Shown piece by piece: positions 8,401 to 15,809 of a stretch of DNA of 53,116 nucleotides; the first letter of the stretch is position 1, and each line of letters starts with the position of its first letter. Source of the DNA: Limibacillus halophilus (GTDB lineage Bacteria; Pseudomonadota; Alphaproteobacteria; Kiloniellales; CECT-8803). Made by a program: the position numbers and the translations under genes. Where the stretch lies: the NCBI RefSeq assembly GCF_014191775.1, contig NZ_JACHXA010000012.1, positions 1-53,116 on the forward strand. The letters are read 5' to 3'. Below the pieces are notes generated by a model. That model saw only the letters and a program-made list of their open reading frames with translations. It did not search any database and had not been told where the DNA came from.

Positions 8401-9479
8401 AGAGAAAAGTCGGCCTCTCCGGGGTCGAGCGAATCGCCCGGGGTTGCCGTCGCCGTGTCCGAAAGAGCCAACAGGCCGTCTAGGTCGACCCTGGCAACCT
8501 GAAGATTGAGGTCGATATCGAGGGGGCTTGTGCCAAGGTTCGCCGAAAGCTGTCCCGCCCCCTTGATCTCGCCTAACGCCAACTCGGCATCGGAAAGACT
8601 AACCGCGCTGTCGTCGGCCGAGAGTGTCCCGGCCAGCGTGAAAGGCTGGCCAAGGAGAGGAGCGTTTCCCGACTGTCCCGAAACTCCGGCAATAAGCCTG
8701 TCCAGGCGGCCGGCCGTCATTTGCAGGTTTCCCTCCAGGCTCGGCTTGCCGGTCAACTCGATTACTTTACCGAGGAACTTTAACTCGGCGCCCTCGCGCG
8801 GAAGCGCCAGTTCCAACGCCAGGGGTGTTTCGGTTCCATCGATTCGCCCTGCGCGCAAATCGACCGCCAACGGCAGCCCACGGGCATCGAGGCTACCGTT
8901 GATTCGAAAGGGCCCGGTGAGCGACTCCGCGGAGAGCTCTACAGCGATTTTCTCCAAACGCTCTTCAACGCCTGCAGCCCCATCGCGGTAAACCAGAGCC
9001 GACTCCGCGATCAGCACCTTTTGCAACGTGACTTGAGAGAGAAGGCCTTCGCCGCCACCGGGCTCGACTGCGGACCCGTTTCCCTTGGACGCCCCGGTGA
9101 AAGCCCAGTTCACACGACCATCGGGTAACCGTTCCAAGAGTATCTCGGCTTTACGCACCTCGATCCGGCGTATCTCCAAGCGGCGCTCCAAGAGTGCCAG
9201 CGGGGCCACCTCAACCACCAGCCCCCCCAGCGTCAACATTTCCGCCTGGCTACCGCCTTCGATGTTGCTTATCGTCACACCTTCCACGGAAAAAGTCGTG
9301 CTCGGCACGATGCGCAGGCTTATGTCGCCGGCAATTCTAACTTCGCGGCCAGTCGCCTGCTCAATTTCCGCCACCAACTCACCGCGATAGGCGTTCCAAT
9401 CGATGAAGCTCGGCGCCACGATTACGGCCGCAATCGCGAGAAACAGAAGACCCAACAGGCTGACTAAGACTCTCTTCAC
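5466..9479 (-). CDS. AsmA-family protein (large, inner-membrane anchored)
   Basis: A 1337-residue AsmA-family protein. Residues 5-24 form one N-terminal membrane segment, followed by F-I-D-W-N-x-Y-R, the usual AsmA start after the anchor. The body is a long run of short beta strands in the periplasm, as expected for bridge-like proteins proposed to affect phospholipid transport and outer-membrane assembly. The C-terminal 170 residues are low complexity, rich in P, T, A and Q, ending in a basic tail (K-S-L-K-K-K). The start is GTG at 9479 with AGGGAG upstream. The 3' end overlaps the convergent RHH gene by 14 bases. Family assignment is secure; function is inferred. Confidence 0.88.
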   Translation of the reverse strand: MKRVLVSLLGLLFLAIAAVIVAPSFIDWNAYRGELVAEIEQATGREVRIAGDISLRIVPSTTFSVEGVTISNIEGGSQAEMLTLGGLVVEVAPLALLERRLEIRRIEVRKAEILLERLPDGRVNWAFTGASKGNGSAVEPGGGEGLLSQVTLQKVLIAESALVYRDGAAGVEERLEKIAVELSAESLTGPFRINGSLDARGLPLAVDLRAGRIDGTETPLALELALPREGAELKFLGKVIELTGKPSLEGNLQMTAGRLDRLIAGVSGQSGNAPLLGQPFTLAGTLSADDSAVSLSDAELALGEIKGAGQLSANLGTSPLDIDLNLQVARVDLDGLLALSDTATATPGDSLDPGEADFSLPSEMNLSFDLSSEVLIYRGQVVRQLRLGGTLTDGLMTLERFQAQVPGGSDFSANGTLRAVEGKPQFSVDLEFASDNLRSVLSWMGVSIGEVPADRLRRSLLTLHLQGAPDSFSATDIDLQVDVSRVTGGIAVVTGPRLGLGAGLTLDKLDLDAYFPADGSAHEPSGSSSSEERPSPFALLEAVDANFDLRAQQITYRGKTAEQLHLDGTLAAGKVTLRRAFVGKIANARLEASGTFSDLSTNPNGRLDLELTAQEPAALASLFALQHPLLDRLADSHLVGSVASKEGRFDLEGTLESLGGRFSLRGAVSPLKQPATFDLTLTGKHPAGERLLARLQPGGPALGALGALGFEASAKGDSSRFDLDSRVSLGEVEALLKGPLTLPVSGSPEVDLQITLNAPKPLSLLAALGVSAPSDSNPGALTIAGRLKGNGDRVENMLQGTLGQGRYSLRGVLQPGNDPIAFEQSVELHHPDARALVQSFSPATDSSAGIALPLDLASTLRGTSREGRADKLSVKLGANEVKGSLVYMMDDRPTLEAELYAGELDLAVLSALSGSGSDADRAATGKVDNSKKEGQERWSDEAIDLTALQAYDGRLTLTADYLVLAPYRLSDARVSAALKAGRLTLERLTGRSFGGRVSLTGVVDANGTPAISGDYDLTDIDSEAALRALADFDRISGPVSLTGTMDTKGVSQRAMISNLAGRGRIDGRVTLKAKTQEQAANLLVGILGQQVGQVRGLADATNSVFSAFAGREARLSGTHVTEQGVVTSDDLLLESDRATARARMTADLPRWLLDLESKLFRQQDGDVPFLTVTAKGPLDSPSLKVGGQALSGAQAPQQQIQQGIEGQLQKLVPGLIPGTQVTPTSAPTAAPSPAPAQAPIIQQAPIQQTAPTAAPTVRKIEPVTGAASKTVVPTQQPQQESTPLATPTPKPAPTTTEQVAPAPAPAPAPSRPPVPGEEHQPETNDLVKGILKSLKKK

Positions 9480-10019
9480 TTACGCTTGACTCCCTGTTCG
9501 CAGGAGGCGTCCGCCCCTCGCCAGAAGGCCAGACTATCGTTTTTTGTTTGTTCAGCATAATAGAAGGCCGCCCAGCGACCATAGCTCTTCTTAACCAACG
9601 CCAATTTTCCTACATTTTTAGCTAAATACATTATTTTGAAAAACTTGAAGCAATTTTTCACGGAGCAGGTCTAAAGGCTTGATCCCAGGTGCGATCTCAG
9701 TAACGCCACAAAAGAACCATAATTCCTACGGCATAACTGTGTCATAAATGCCACTGTACGATTACATAGCCTATTTCTTGGAATACTAACGAATTTATAC
9801 AAATCATAAATACAGATCATAAAACAAGTACTACAAACAACAGACATCTATTGTTTGATATCTTCATGCGCCGCTCAGCTCATGACTGCCATGCAGGCGA
9901 TTCTTCCTGGTTGACCACTGCAGGCAAATGAATATCTTAACGGGCAGTTAATCGCTGTCTTCCGCGCAGGGGACTTATCGGGGGCGGTTAGCTCAGTTGA
10001 AACAAGAACGAGAGTGGGA
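9480..10019. other. AT-rich 540-bp intergenic region
   Basis: The longest unusually AT-rich stretch in the window (about 9540-9860), between divergent asmA and the SleB-type hydrolase. It holds a 13-bp tandem repeat TACARATCATAAA at 9798-9810 and 9811-9823, an inverted repeat CAAACAA/TTGTTTG (9834-9840 and 9851-9857), and a CtrA box at 9937-9951. A 61-codon GTG frame on the minus strand ending at 9476 lacks a ribosome-binding site and is not called. A short D-arm-like stretch near 9980-9999 does not extend into a tRNA. Confidence 0.7.
9937..9951. promoter_or_regulatory. CtrA-type binding site TTAA-N7-TTAA
   Basis: TTAA at 9937-9940 and TTAA at 9948-9951 are separated by exactly 7 bases, the full consensus of the alphaproteobacterial cell-cycle regulator CtrA. 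It lies about 70 bp before the hydrolase start, in promoter position. A possible half site (TTAACCA) lies near 9594. The match is seen in the sequence; control by CtrA is inferred. Confidence 0.6.
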
Positions 10020-10613
10020 ATGATGAAGAACAGTTTCATCGTTACACCGACCCGTGTTTCGAAAAGAATTCTAACGTGGGTTTTGGCCGTATTGGCCTTG
10101 AGCATCACAGCGCCTTTACCGCAGGCCTCGGCAAATCTCGCGCCGACCGTGGATAAAGAGCTGGAATGTTTGGCTTTGACGCTCTACCACGAAGCACGTG
10201 GAGAGCCGGACGAAGGGAAGATCGCGGTAGGTTACGTGGTGTTGAATCGCGTTGCCGACGAGCGCTATCCCGACAACATCTGCGGCGTCGTCAAGCAGGG
10301 CGGCCAAGAAGTCCTGAATCGCTGCCAGTTTAGCTGGTGGTGCGATGGGCAGAGCGACCACCCAGCCAACGCCAAGGCGTGGAAACGTTCCGTGGCGCTG
10401 GCGCGCGCCATTTTCTGGGGCTACGCCAAGGACCCGACGCAAGGCGCCGTCAGCTATCACGCGACCTACGTCAAGCCGAGCTGGCGCAAGAAGCTGGTTC
10501 AAACGGTGAAGATCGGGCAGCACATCTTCTATTCGACGCCCGAGGCCGCCGCCGATAAGAACATTGGACAGCCTTTGGCCAAGCCGGGCCTGCAGACAGC
10601 GAACAGCAACTGA
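10020..10613 (+). CDS. SleB-type cell wall hydrolase (Hydrolase_2)
   Basis: A 197-residue exported protein with a basic N-terminus, a hydrophobic core (about 17-30) and an A-S-A cleavage-like site near 36-38. The domain begins at L-x-C-L-A-L-T-L-Y-H-E-A-R-G-E-P (residues 48-63), where E58 matches the catalytic glutamate of SleB-type lytic enzymes acting on peptidoglycan. Later motifs C-Q-F-S-W-W-C-D-G and V-S-Y-H-A also fit. ATG at 10020 is preferred; ATG at 10023 and GTG at 10014 are alternatives, none with a strong ribosome-binding site. A CtrA box upstream suggests cell-cycle-timed wall remodelling. Confidence 0.87.
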   Translation: MMKNSFIVTPTRVSKRILTWVLAVLALSITAPLPQASANLAPTVDKELECLALTLYHEARGEPDEGKIAVGYVVLNRVADERYPDNICGVVKQGGQEVLNRCQFSWWCDGQSDHPANAKAWKRSVALARAIFWGYAKDPTQGAVSYHATYVKPSWRKKLVQTVKIGQHIFYSTPEAAADKNIGQPLAKPGLQTANSN

Positions 10614-10664
10614 TTGTCGCGAAGGGCGACAATGCCCGTCGGCATTCTTGATTGCACTCAATCA
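10614..10664. terminator. Convergent terminator region with three hairpins
   Basis: Three adjacent stems lie between convergent genes: TTGTCGC/GCGACAA (10614-10632, loop GAAGG), AATGCC/GGCATT (10631-10646, loop CGTC), and TGATTG/CAATCA (10649-10664). The first begins right after the hydrolase stop codon; the last overlaps the stop codon of the FAD oxidase. T-runs are short, so it may act as a bidirectional but weak terminator. Confidence 0.55.
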
Positions 10665-12056
10665 GGCGCTGAAGATCTTCCCGGGGTTCATGATCCCCTG
10701 AGGGTCCAGCGCCTGTTTTAGTGTGCGCATGACGGCCACCGCTTCACCCTGCTCGGCCAGCAGGAAGCCTTTCTTGCCATAACCCACGCCGTGCTCGCCC
10801 GTGCAGGTGCCGCCCATGGCAATCGCCCGCATGACCATCCGCTCGTTATGTGCGCTCGCTCGCGCCAGTTCCTCGGCATTCTCCGGGTCGATCAGATAAA
10901 CAAGATGGAAGTTCCCATCGCCGACATGTCCGACGATGGGCGCCAGCAAGCCGGACTCTTCGATATCCTTCTGGGTTTCTCTGATGCACTCGGCCAGACG
11001 CGAAATGGGTACGCAAACGTCGGTCGGCCATCCCCCTGCGCCCGGGCGCAGCGCCAAGGCGGCAAAATAGGCGTCGTGCCGGGCTTGCCATAATTTGTTG
11101 CGCGCCTCGGCAAGGGTTTCCCAACGGAATTCCCCGCCGCCGTTCTCGGCGGCGATGGCGCCGACCATCTCCGACTGCTCACGCGTACCTTGCTCAGTAC
11201 CGTGGAACTCGAAGAAGAGCGTCGGCTGCGCCGGGTAATTCAAGGAAGAATAGCGATTGCAGGCATCCATCTGCACGGCGTCAAGCAACTCGATGCGTGC
11301 GACCGGCACCCCCATTTGAATGGTCGCGATCACGGTATCTACGGCCCCCTCCAGACTGTCGAAGGAGCAGACCGCCGCCGCTATCGCCTCGGGGATACCG
11401 TAGAGCCGCAGCTGGACCTCGGTGATGACGCCCAGTGTTCCCTCAGAGCCAACGAAGAGCCTGGTCAAATCGTATCCGGCCGATGACTTGCGTGCGCGTC
11501 CCCCGGTGCGCACGATCCGGCCATCGGGCAACACGACGGTCAGGCCAAGTACATTCTCCCGCATCGTGCCGTAGCGAACGGCGTTGGTACCCGAGGCGCG
11601 CGTGGCCGTCATACCGCCTAACGAGGCATCCGCGCCGGGATCGATCGGAAACATCAGCCCCTGGTCGCGCAAGTAGGTGTTCAATTGCTTGCGTGTTACC
11701 CCGGCTTGCACGCGGCAGTCCAAGTCGGCTTGATTGACCTCCAGGATTGCCTTCATCCCGGAGACGTCGATACAAACCCCGCCCGCCAGGGCCGCGATAT
11801 GCCCCTCAAGCGAGGTGCCTGTCCCGAAGGCAACGACTGGTACGGCATGGCGGGCGCAGATCTTGACGATCTCCGCCACCTCCTCGGTGCTCTCGGCGAA
11901 AGCGACGGCATCTGGCGACGCGCCTTCATGATACGAGACATCCTTGCCGTGGTGTTCGCGCACTGCCGCGGCCGTCGACAGGCGCTCGCCCAGCAACGTT
12001 TTCAGTTCAGCAACCGCAGGTCCAGCGTCGCATTTTTTTAAAGCAGGCAAAGTCAT
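10662..12056 (-). CDS. FAD-linked oxidase, GlcD/D-lactate dehydrogenase type
   Basis: A 464-residue FAD-binding oxidoreductase that probably oxidises a D-2-hydroxyacid such as D-lactate or glycolate. The PCMH-type FAD domain shows P-V-V-A-F-G-T-G-T-S-L-E-G (73-85), D-P-G-A-D-A-S-L-G-G-M and a G-S-E-G-T-L-G-V-I-T-E-V segment. The C-terminal FAD-oxidase domain has the metal-site motif H-V-G-D-G-N-F-H (around residue 375) and C-T-G-E-H-G-V-G (around 418). The ATG at 12056 is preceded by GGAGG. No GlcE/GlcF partners are adjacent, which favours a single-subunit dehydrogenase. Exact substrate is uncertain. Confidence 0.88.
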   Translation of the reverse strand: MTLPALKKCDAGPAVAELKTLLGERLSTAAAVREHHGKDVSYHEGASPDAVAFAESTEEVAEIVKICARHAVPVVAFGTGTSLEGHIAALAGGVCIDVSGMKAILEVNQADLDCRVQAGVTRKQLNTYLRDQGLMFPIDPGADASLGGMTATRASGTNAVRYGTMRENVLGLTVVLPDGRIVRTGGRARKSSAGYDLTRLFVGSEGTLGVITEVQLRLYGIPEAIAAAVCSFDSLEGAVDTVIATIQMGVPVARIELLDAVQMDACNRYSSLNYPAQPTLFFEFHGTEQGTREQSEMVGAIAAENGGGEFRWETLAEARNKLWQARHDAYFAALALRPGAGGWPTDVCVPISRLAECIRETQKDIEESGLLAPIVGHVGDGNFHLVYLIDPENAEELARASAHNERMVMRAIAMGGTCTGEHGVGYGKKGFLLAEQGEAVAVMRTLKQALDPQGIMNPGKIFSA

Positions 12057-12156
12057 GGGGCATCCTCCAACGATTGCTGTTAAGAATAGTCAAATTCGCG
12101 GGAAAATGATCAATTATTCTCAAAGGCTTTGACAGTTCTATAGAACCCAGTGAGTG

Positions 12157-12921
12157 CTAGATATCTAGATCAAGCTGCTCATTGTGATCTAATCGAATGA
12201 CGCCGAGTAATTGCCAAGTCTGCGGGCGCTTTTTCTGATTGCCAATAGCGAATGCCATACCTCGCTGGGGATAGGCTTCATTGAAAGTTTCATTCATCCA
12301 TTGAAGCGCCCTAGCTTCGCTAGTGCGGTTGCGTTCACGCCAGAACATCGCGTGCGCTTCCCAGTCGCCATTAGAATAGTTGTGCTTTCCATCGCTATCG
12401 TAAAACTCAAACCTGAAATCATATGGGCTTGGTTCCAACTCCGCCAACGACTTATCGAAGAGCTGCGTTTGCCTCGCAGCGCTACGAAACGCCTTTCTTT
12501 CATCTTCTAATCGTGTCACGGATTTTTTCTTGATAATAAAACGCGTATTTCGTGGGCGAAGAATTCCGAGCGACTGGTCGCTAGCAACAGCTTGTTGGAT
12601 CGAATCTATCATAATCGGCTCCAACAACAGAGCCCGCTGCGCTAATGGTAGCTTTCCGACAATCGCGATCGAGTCCTCATATACGTGGCAGCTTTCGCGC
12701 CTCCTGTCATTAGTCGGCATTCGATATGAGAAATCGACCCGGTCCCAACGCGAGAAGCTCTGACTACCACTCAGGTGCCTAAACCTTACCGGATAAAGTC
12801 GCTTCCATTGCCGATCCAATGTTACACCTGCACAGCAAACCGTTTCTCCATAGGTTTTACTCGGCTGCGGAAGCGCTTTGACCAATACTATAACTTGAGA
12901 CACTAATCGGGTTGCGGACAT
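12157..12921 (-). CDS. Unknown protein paired with DUF488
   Basis: About 254 residues; I do not recognise an established domain. It opens with a hydrophobic strand (V-I-V-L-V-K-A-L-P-Q-P-S) and a G-E-T-V-C-C-A-G-V block, followed by a basic segment W-K-R-L-Y-P-V-R-F-R-H-L, and later has many charged and aromatic residues, including F-E-F-Y-D-S-D-G-K-H-N-Y. No signal peptide or membrane segment is seen. The ATG at 12921 is one option; 12942 or an internal GTG are alternatives. It overlaps the 3' end of the DUF488 gene by about 65 bases in another frame, which implies translational coupling. G+C is visibly lower than in neighbouring genes, suggesting acquisition by transfer. Confidence 0.7.
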   Translation of the reverse strand: MSATRLVSQVIVLVKALPQPSKTYGETVCCAGVTLDRQWKRLYPVRFRHLSGSQSFSRWDRVDFSYRMPTNDRRRESCHVYEDSIAIVGKLPLAQRALLLEPIMIDSIQQAVASDQSLGILRPRNTRFIIKKKSVTRLEDERKAFRSAARQTQLFDKSLAELEPSPYDFRFEFYDSDGKHNYSNGDWEAHAMFWRERNRTSEARALQWMNETFNEAYPQRGMAFAIGNQKKRPQTWQLLGVIRLDHNEQLDLDI

Positions 12922-13372
12922 AACGTTCCGGATCGTCGGCATATAAGTTTAAGGTTGAAAAACCTTTGCGTGTAATTCTATCTGCAATTATAGATCGATG
13001 GCAAGTTTCCGGCGCGCGTTCAAAGCATAAAAGACATGTTGACCTATCTATAGAAACCCCCTCAAGCACCTTTATCGCTTCTACAGCGTCCGGTTGTTCA
13101 AGGTGCTTCTCATAAATCTCACGAAACTCGCCGTAGCGTCCTGCCCGGGCGGCAATTCTACCTGCTTTTGGATCTCCCAATTGCCTCAGAGGCAAATATT
13201 CAATGCCAACGCTCTCCACGGACGATCTAAGACTGTTTTTGGAAAACCCTTTTTTCCTCGAGACCGGCACCGCCCTTACATCTGCAAGAACCGTCACGCC
13301 CACATTCTTCAATGTTTTAAGAAACCGGGAAATATCGGTTCCTTCGTAGCCGATTGTAAACAATGTGTGCAT
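12857..13372 (-). CDS. DUF488 domain-containing protein
   Basis: A 171-residue DUF488 protein. Family hallmarks are present: F-T-I-G-Y-E-G at residues 4-10, L-A-D-V-R-A-V-P-x-S-R-K-K-G-F (about 29-43), and C-L-L-C-F-E-R-A-P-E-T-C-H-R near residue 120, where the cysteines and histidine are the most conserved part of the family. Biochemical function of DUF488 is not established to my knowledge. The ATG at 13372 aligns with the usual family start; an in-frame ATG at 13414 would add 14 residues. The gene is AT-rich, overlaps the downstream unknown gene and is divergent from the TauE exporter. Confidence 0.85.
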   Translation of the reverse strand: MHTLFTIGYEGTDISRFLKTLKNVGVTVLADVRAVPVSRKKGFSKNSLRSSVESVGIEYLPLRQLGDPKAGRIAARAGRYGEFREIYEKHLEQPDAVEAIKVLEGVSIDRSTCLLCFERAPETCHRSIIADRITRKGFSTLNLYADDPERYVRNPISVSSYSIGQSASAAE

Positions 13373-13566
13373 CGAACTTTCCCAATTATATAACTTCCTA
13401 ATTTTACATCTCATATCATGGCGGTAAATGTTTATTTCTTTTATGATTTCCCACTCACGACTTGGTCAACATGCTTCACACGCCAACAGAATGAAAGTTT
13501 GACGGCTAAGGTGAATGATCAAATCCAAGTGCAACACGACCCAACATCAAGTATGAAGATCTCTAT

Positions 13567-14310
13567 ATGCCTGATCTCTCGCCCTTCCTGACAAACCCTG
13601 AGTTTCCCCTGGCCATTGGATTTGTCGTTCTCGCGGGGCTGGTGCGCGGTTTTTCGGGATTCGGCTCGGCGATGGTTTTATCCCCGTCTCTAGCCTGGCT
13701 CTATGGCCCCCAGGTCGGCGTGCCGCTGCTGTTGTTGCTGGACTTGGTCGTCGCCTTGCAGATGATGCCCGAGGCGCTGCGGACCGGGCACAAGAGAACG
13801 CTCAGAACCTTGTGTCCAGCGGCGGTCGTCGGCTTGCCGATTGGGATTTGGGCACTCGATGTCATGCCGGCAGAGGTGCTTCAGCGCACCATCGCTGCTG
13901 TCGTACTCTTGGCCGTTGTGGTCATGGCAATGAAGCCGCGGCGAGAAATGCCCGGAACAGGCGGCGCCTTGATCGCCGGGGCATTGTCCGGAATCACCAA
14001 CGGCGCTAGTGGCATGGCCGGCCCGCCCGTGATCCTGTTTTTCCTTTCCGGCGGTAACACACCGGCCACGATACGCGGCAGTCTCAGCCTATTCTTTCTC
14101 TTCACCGATTTAATCGGGTGCATCGGCTTGATCATTGTCGGGAAGCTGACCCTGCAGGTTGCCGCGCTTGCCGTCCTGATGGTCATTCCTCTGGCGATAG
14201 GGACGCTTCTCGGTACCGTTCTGTTCAATCGAGGGGCCTCTCCTGCTCTCTACAAAGGCCTTGCGTTGGTGATCGTCGGTGCCGTTGGTGTCATGGGGTT
14301 GATCCTTTGA
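13567..14310 (+). CDS. TauE/SafE-family exporter
   Basis: A 247-residue integral inner-membrane protein with about eight hydrophobic segments, of the TauE/SafE (DUF81) family, whose members export sulfite, sulfoacetate or related anions. The typical first-repeat motif G-F-x-R-G-F-S-G-F-G (near residues 22-34) and the second-repeat motif G-A-L-S-G-I-T-N-G-A-S-G-M-A-G-P-P (about 139-155) are both clear. The substrate cannot be deduced; no sulfur-metabolism gene is adjacent. The start follows a 194-bp, AT-rich divergent region shared with the DUF488 gene. Confidence 0.88.
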   Translation: MPDLSPFLTNPEFPLAIGFVVLAGLVRGFSGFGSAMVLSPSLAWLYGPQVGVPLLLLLDLVVALQMMPEALRTGHKRTLRTLCPAAVVGLPIGIWALDVMPAEVLQRTIAAVVLLAVVVMAMKPRREMPGTGGALIAGALSGITNGASGMAGPPVILFFLSGGNTPATIRGSLSLFFLFTDLIGCIGLIIVGKLTLQVAALAVLMVIPLAIGTLLGTVLFNRGASPALYKGLALVIVGAVGVMGLIL

Positions 14311-14314
14311 GCCG

Positions 14315-14722
14315 TCATACACCCTCTTCTATCTGCCGTGCGTACTCCACCGCGTCGAAGTAACCCATGGATTGGGCGACCCGGCAATCCTCCGACAAGC
14401 GCCAGGCCTCCCAACCGCTGACACGCACGCGATTACCGGTTCCCCCAGATCCGCTGTTGATGCCTTCCAGCGTCCAGAGAAAGACCGCATCATTGCCTGC
14501 AAGCCTGATGTCGTCGAGATAGACCACGAGGTCTGGAAACGCGTCGTAAAAGCTCTGCGCAACCTCCGCAATAGCCGCCCGACCGATTGTAGGTTCACCG
14601 TGGTTGATCGTGATTCGGCCGCCTTCCTCATAAAACGATGCAACCGCAACAGGGTCGTGGGAACTCCAGGCTCCAGCGTAGCTTTCCGCCATTGTTCGAA
14701 CCGCGTCCAATGTCAAAGGCAT
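14315..14722 (-). CDS. NTF2-like / SnoaL-like domain protein
   Basis: A 135-residue single-domain protein of the NTF2-like superfamily. The opening helix with Y-A-G-A-W-S-S-H-D-P and the following V-A-S-F-Y-E-E-G-G segment are the standard SnoaL-like beginning, and the curved sheet continues through F-P-D-L-V-V-Y-L-D-D-I and a V-x-G-W-E-A-W strand. Members bind small hydrophobic ligands or act as isomerases and cyclases; the ligand here is unknown. The gene ends four bases after the convergent exporter and lies downstream of lpxR on the same strand, 73 bases away. Confidence 0.82.
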   Translation of the reverse strand: MPLTLDAVRTMAESYAGAWSSHDPVAVASFYEEGGRITINHGEPTIGRAAIAEVAQSFYDAFPDLVVYLDDIRLAGNDAVFLWTLEGINSGSGGTGNRVRVSGWEAWRLSEDCRVAQSMGYFDAVEYARQIEEGV

Positions 14723-14795
14723 CGTTTTCTCCTCTGCTTTTTCAGCCGTGACTCGGCCCGGAAGTCCTGGGCCGTAATGTCTCCTTCTCGAGAGC

Positions 14796-15809
14796 CTAAA
14801 ACTTGAAGGTGAGATTCAGGGAACCGAAGCGATCGGATTCTTCCTGTTCATCGAACTCCGGACTGCGCAAGACGAAGCTGTAGGACAGGCGCACTTGCTG
14901 AAATTCCAACGCCAGGCCCATCTGCAAATCGGCGACAAAGGGCTTCTTGTCTACCGAATGGCTGTCTCTAAAGGTATTGCCATCCAGGAAGATGTTGCGC
15001 AGTACATAACGGCCCTCCGTTCCGGCATAAAGATACCAGGAAAAGCCTCTTTGCGGCCTGAACAGAGTGGCGCCCACTTCACCGGGGCGATTGAAAAGCG
15101 GTCCGAAATCGCTGGGTAGATCGGCGCCCAGGCGCAAGGTTGCTCCACCCCCGGCGAAGGTATGGACGTTACCAGCAGCACCGGTGACATGCGGCATGAC
15201 GTCGACGCCGATGTCCCAATCGGGTAGCAGCGCCTTGTGAAAGCGCCACTTCTGCTGATAGGCGACCAGTATGGCAGGTTCATTCTTGATTTGGTTGCCC
15301 CATCCCTTCGGTTCCCCCGCGCCCACCAGTTCATGCACGAAGGTCTGGGTTTCGTCACCCAAGGAATAGGGGCCGACCACACCCAGATCCAGCGTCAGAC
15401 TGCGTAGTTGGTTCCGTGTTTCGGAGACCAGGGATATACCGCCGTGCAGCCAGCCACCGTAAGGGCGCTCGTCAGGGATCAGCGCCTCAACGCTGATATC
15501 CTCCGGCGTGAACATGGACTGCCCGACGTGCAAGGCAACGCGGCGCTTATCATCTTCTCCATGGCCGGGCAGGACATCCCAGAGCTCGATAGGCAACCCC
15601 AGGGTCTCGTTCTGAGGGGACAACAGGGAAGCCATGACGCCGTTGGTGTAATGCCGGTCTGTATCGGCAACGGTGTCATTCTCCCAAACCAAACTGAGGC
15701 CCCAACGGTCATCCGGCGGAATCGGCTCTTCCTGCGCTGCGGCCGGCCCGATCATCCCCAATAGGATGGCCACCGGTAAAAGAAGCCAGAATGGGCCGCA
15801 ATCTTTCAA
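14796..15809 (-). CDS. lpxR: Lipid A 3-O-deacylase LpxR family
   Basis: An outer-membrane beta-barrel of the LpxR (DUF2219) family, which removes the 3'-acyloxyacyl chain of lipid A. After a signal peptide (L-L-L-P-V-A-I-L-L-G...A-A-A-Q) comes W-E-N-D-T-V-A-D-T-D-R-H-Y-T-N-G-V, the catalytic N-D and Y-T-N-G region. The protein ends in L-N-L-T-F-K-F, with the terminal phenylalanine usual for BAM substrates. A TTG start at 15809 overlaps the TGA of the preceding dehydratase; an ATG at 15866 would add 19 residues that only mirror the dehydratase frame. Translational coupling to a CoA-metabolism operon is unusual. Confidence 0.83.
   Translation of the reverse strand: MKDCGPFWLLLPVAILLGMIGPAAAQEEPIPPDDRWGLSLVWENDTVADTDRHYTNGVMASLLSPQNETLGLPIELWDVLPGHGEDDKRRVALHVGQSMFTPEDISVEALIPDERPYGGWLHGGISLVSETRNQLRSLTLDLGVVGPYSLGDETQTFVHELVGAGEPKGWGNQIKNEPAILVAYQQKWRFHKALLPDWDIGVDVMPHVTGAAGNVHTFAGGGATLRLGADLPSDFGPLFNRPGEVGATLFRPQRGFSWYLYAGTEGRYVLRNIFLDGNTFRDSHSVDKKPFVADLQMGLALEFQQVRLSYSFVLRSPEFDEQEESDRFGSLNLTFKF

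Noticed and set aside
9476-9661. Minus-strand 61-codon frame overlapping the AsmA start
   Set aside because: GTG start without a ribosome-binding site in an AT-rich intergenic region; the overlap with the AsmA start is probably chance.
9980-10019. tRNA-like start (GGTTAGCTCAGTTG) before the SleB hydrolase
   Set aside because: Only a D-arm-like stretch is present. The expected anticodon arm, T-arm and acceptor 3' strand do not follow, since the hydrolase coding sequence begins.
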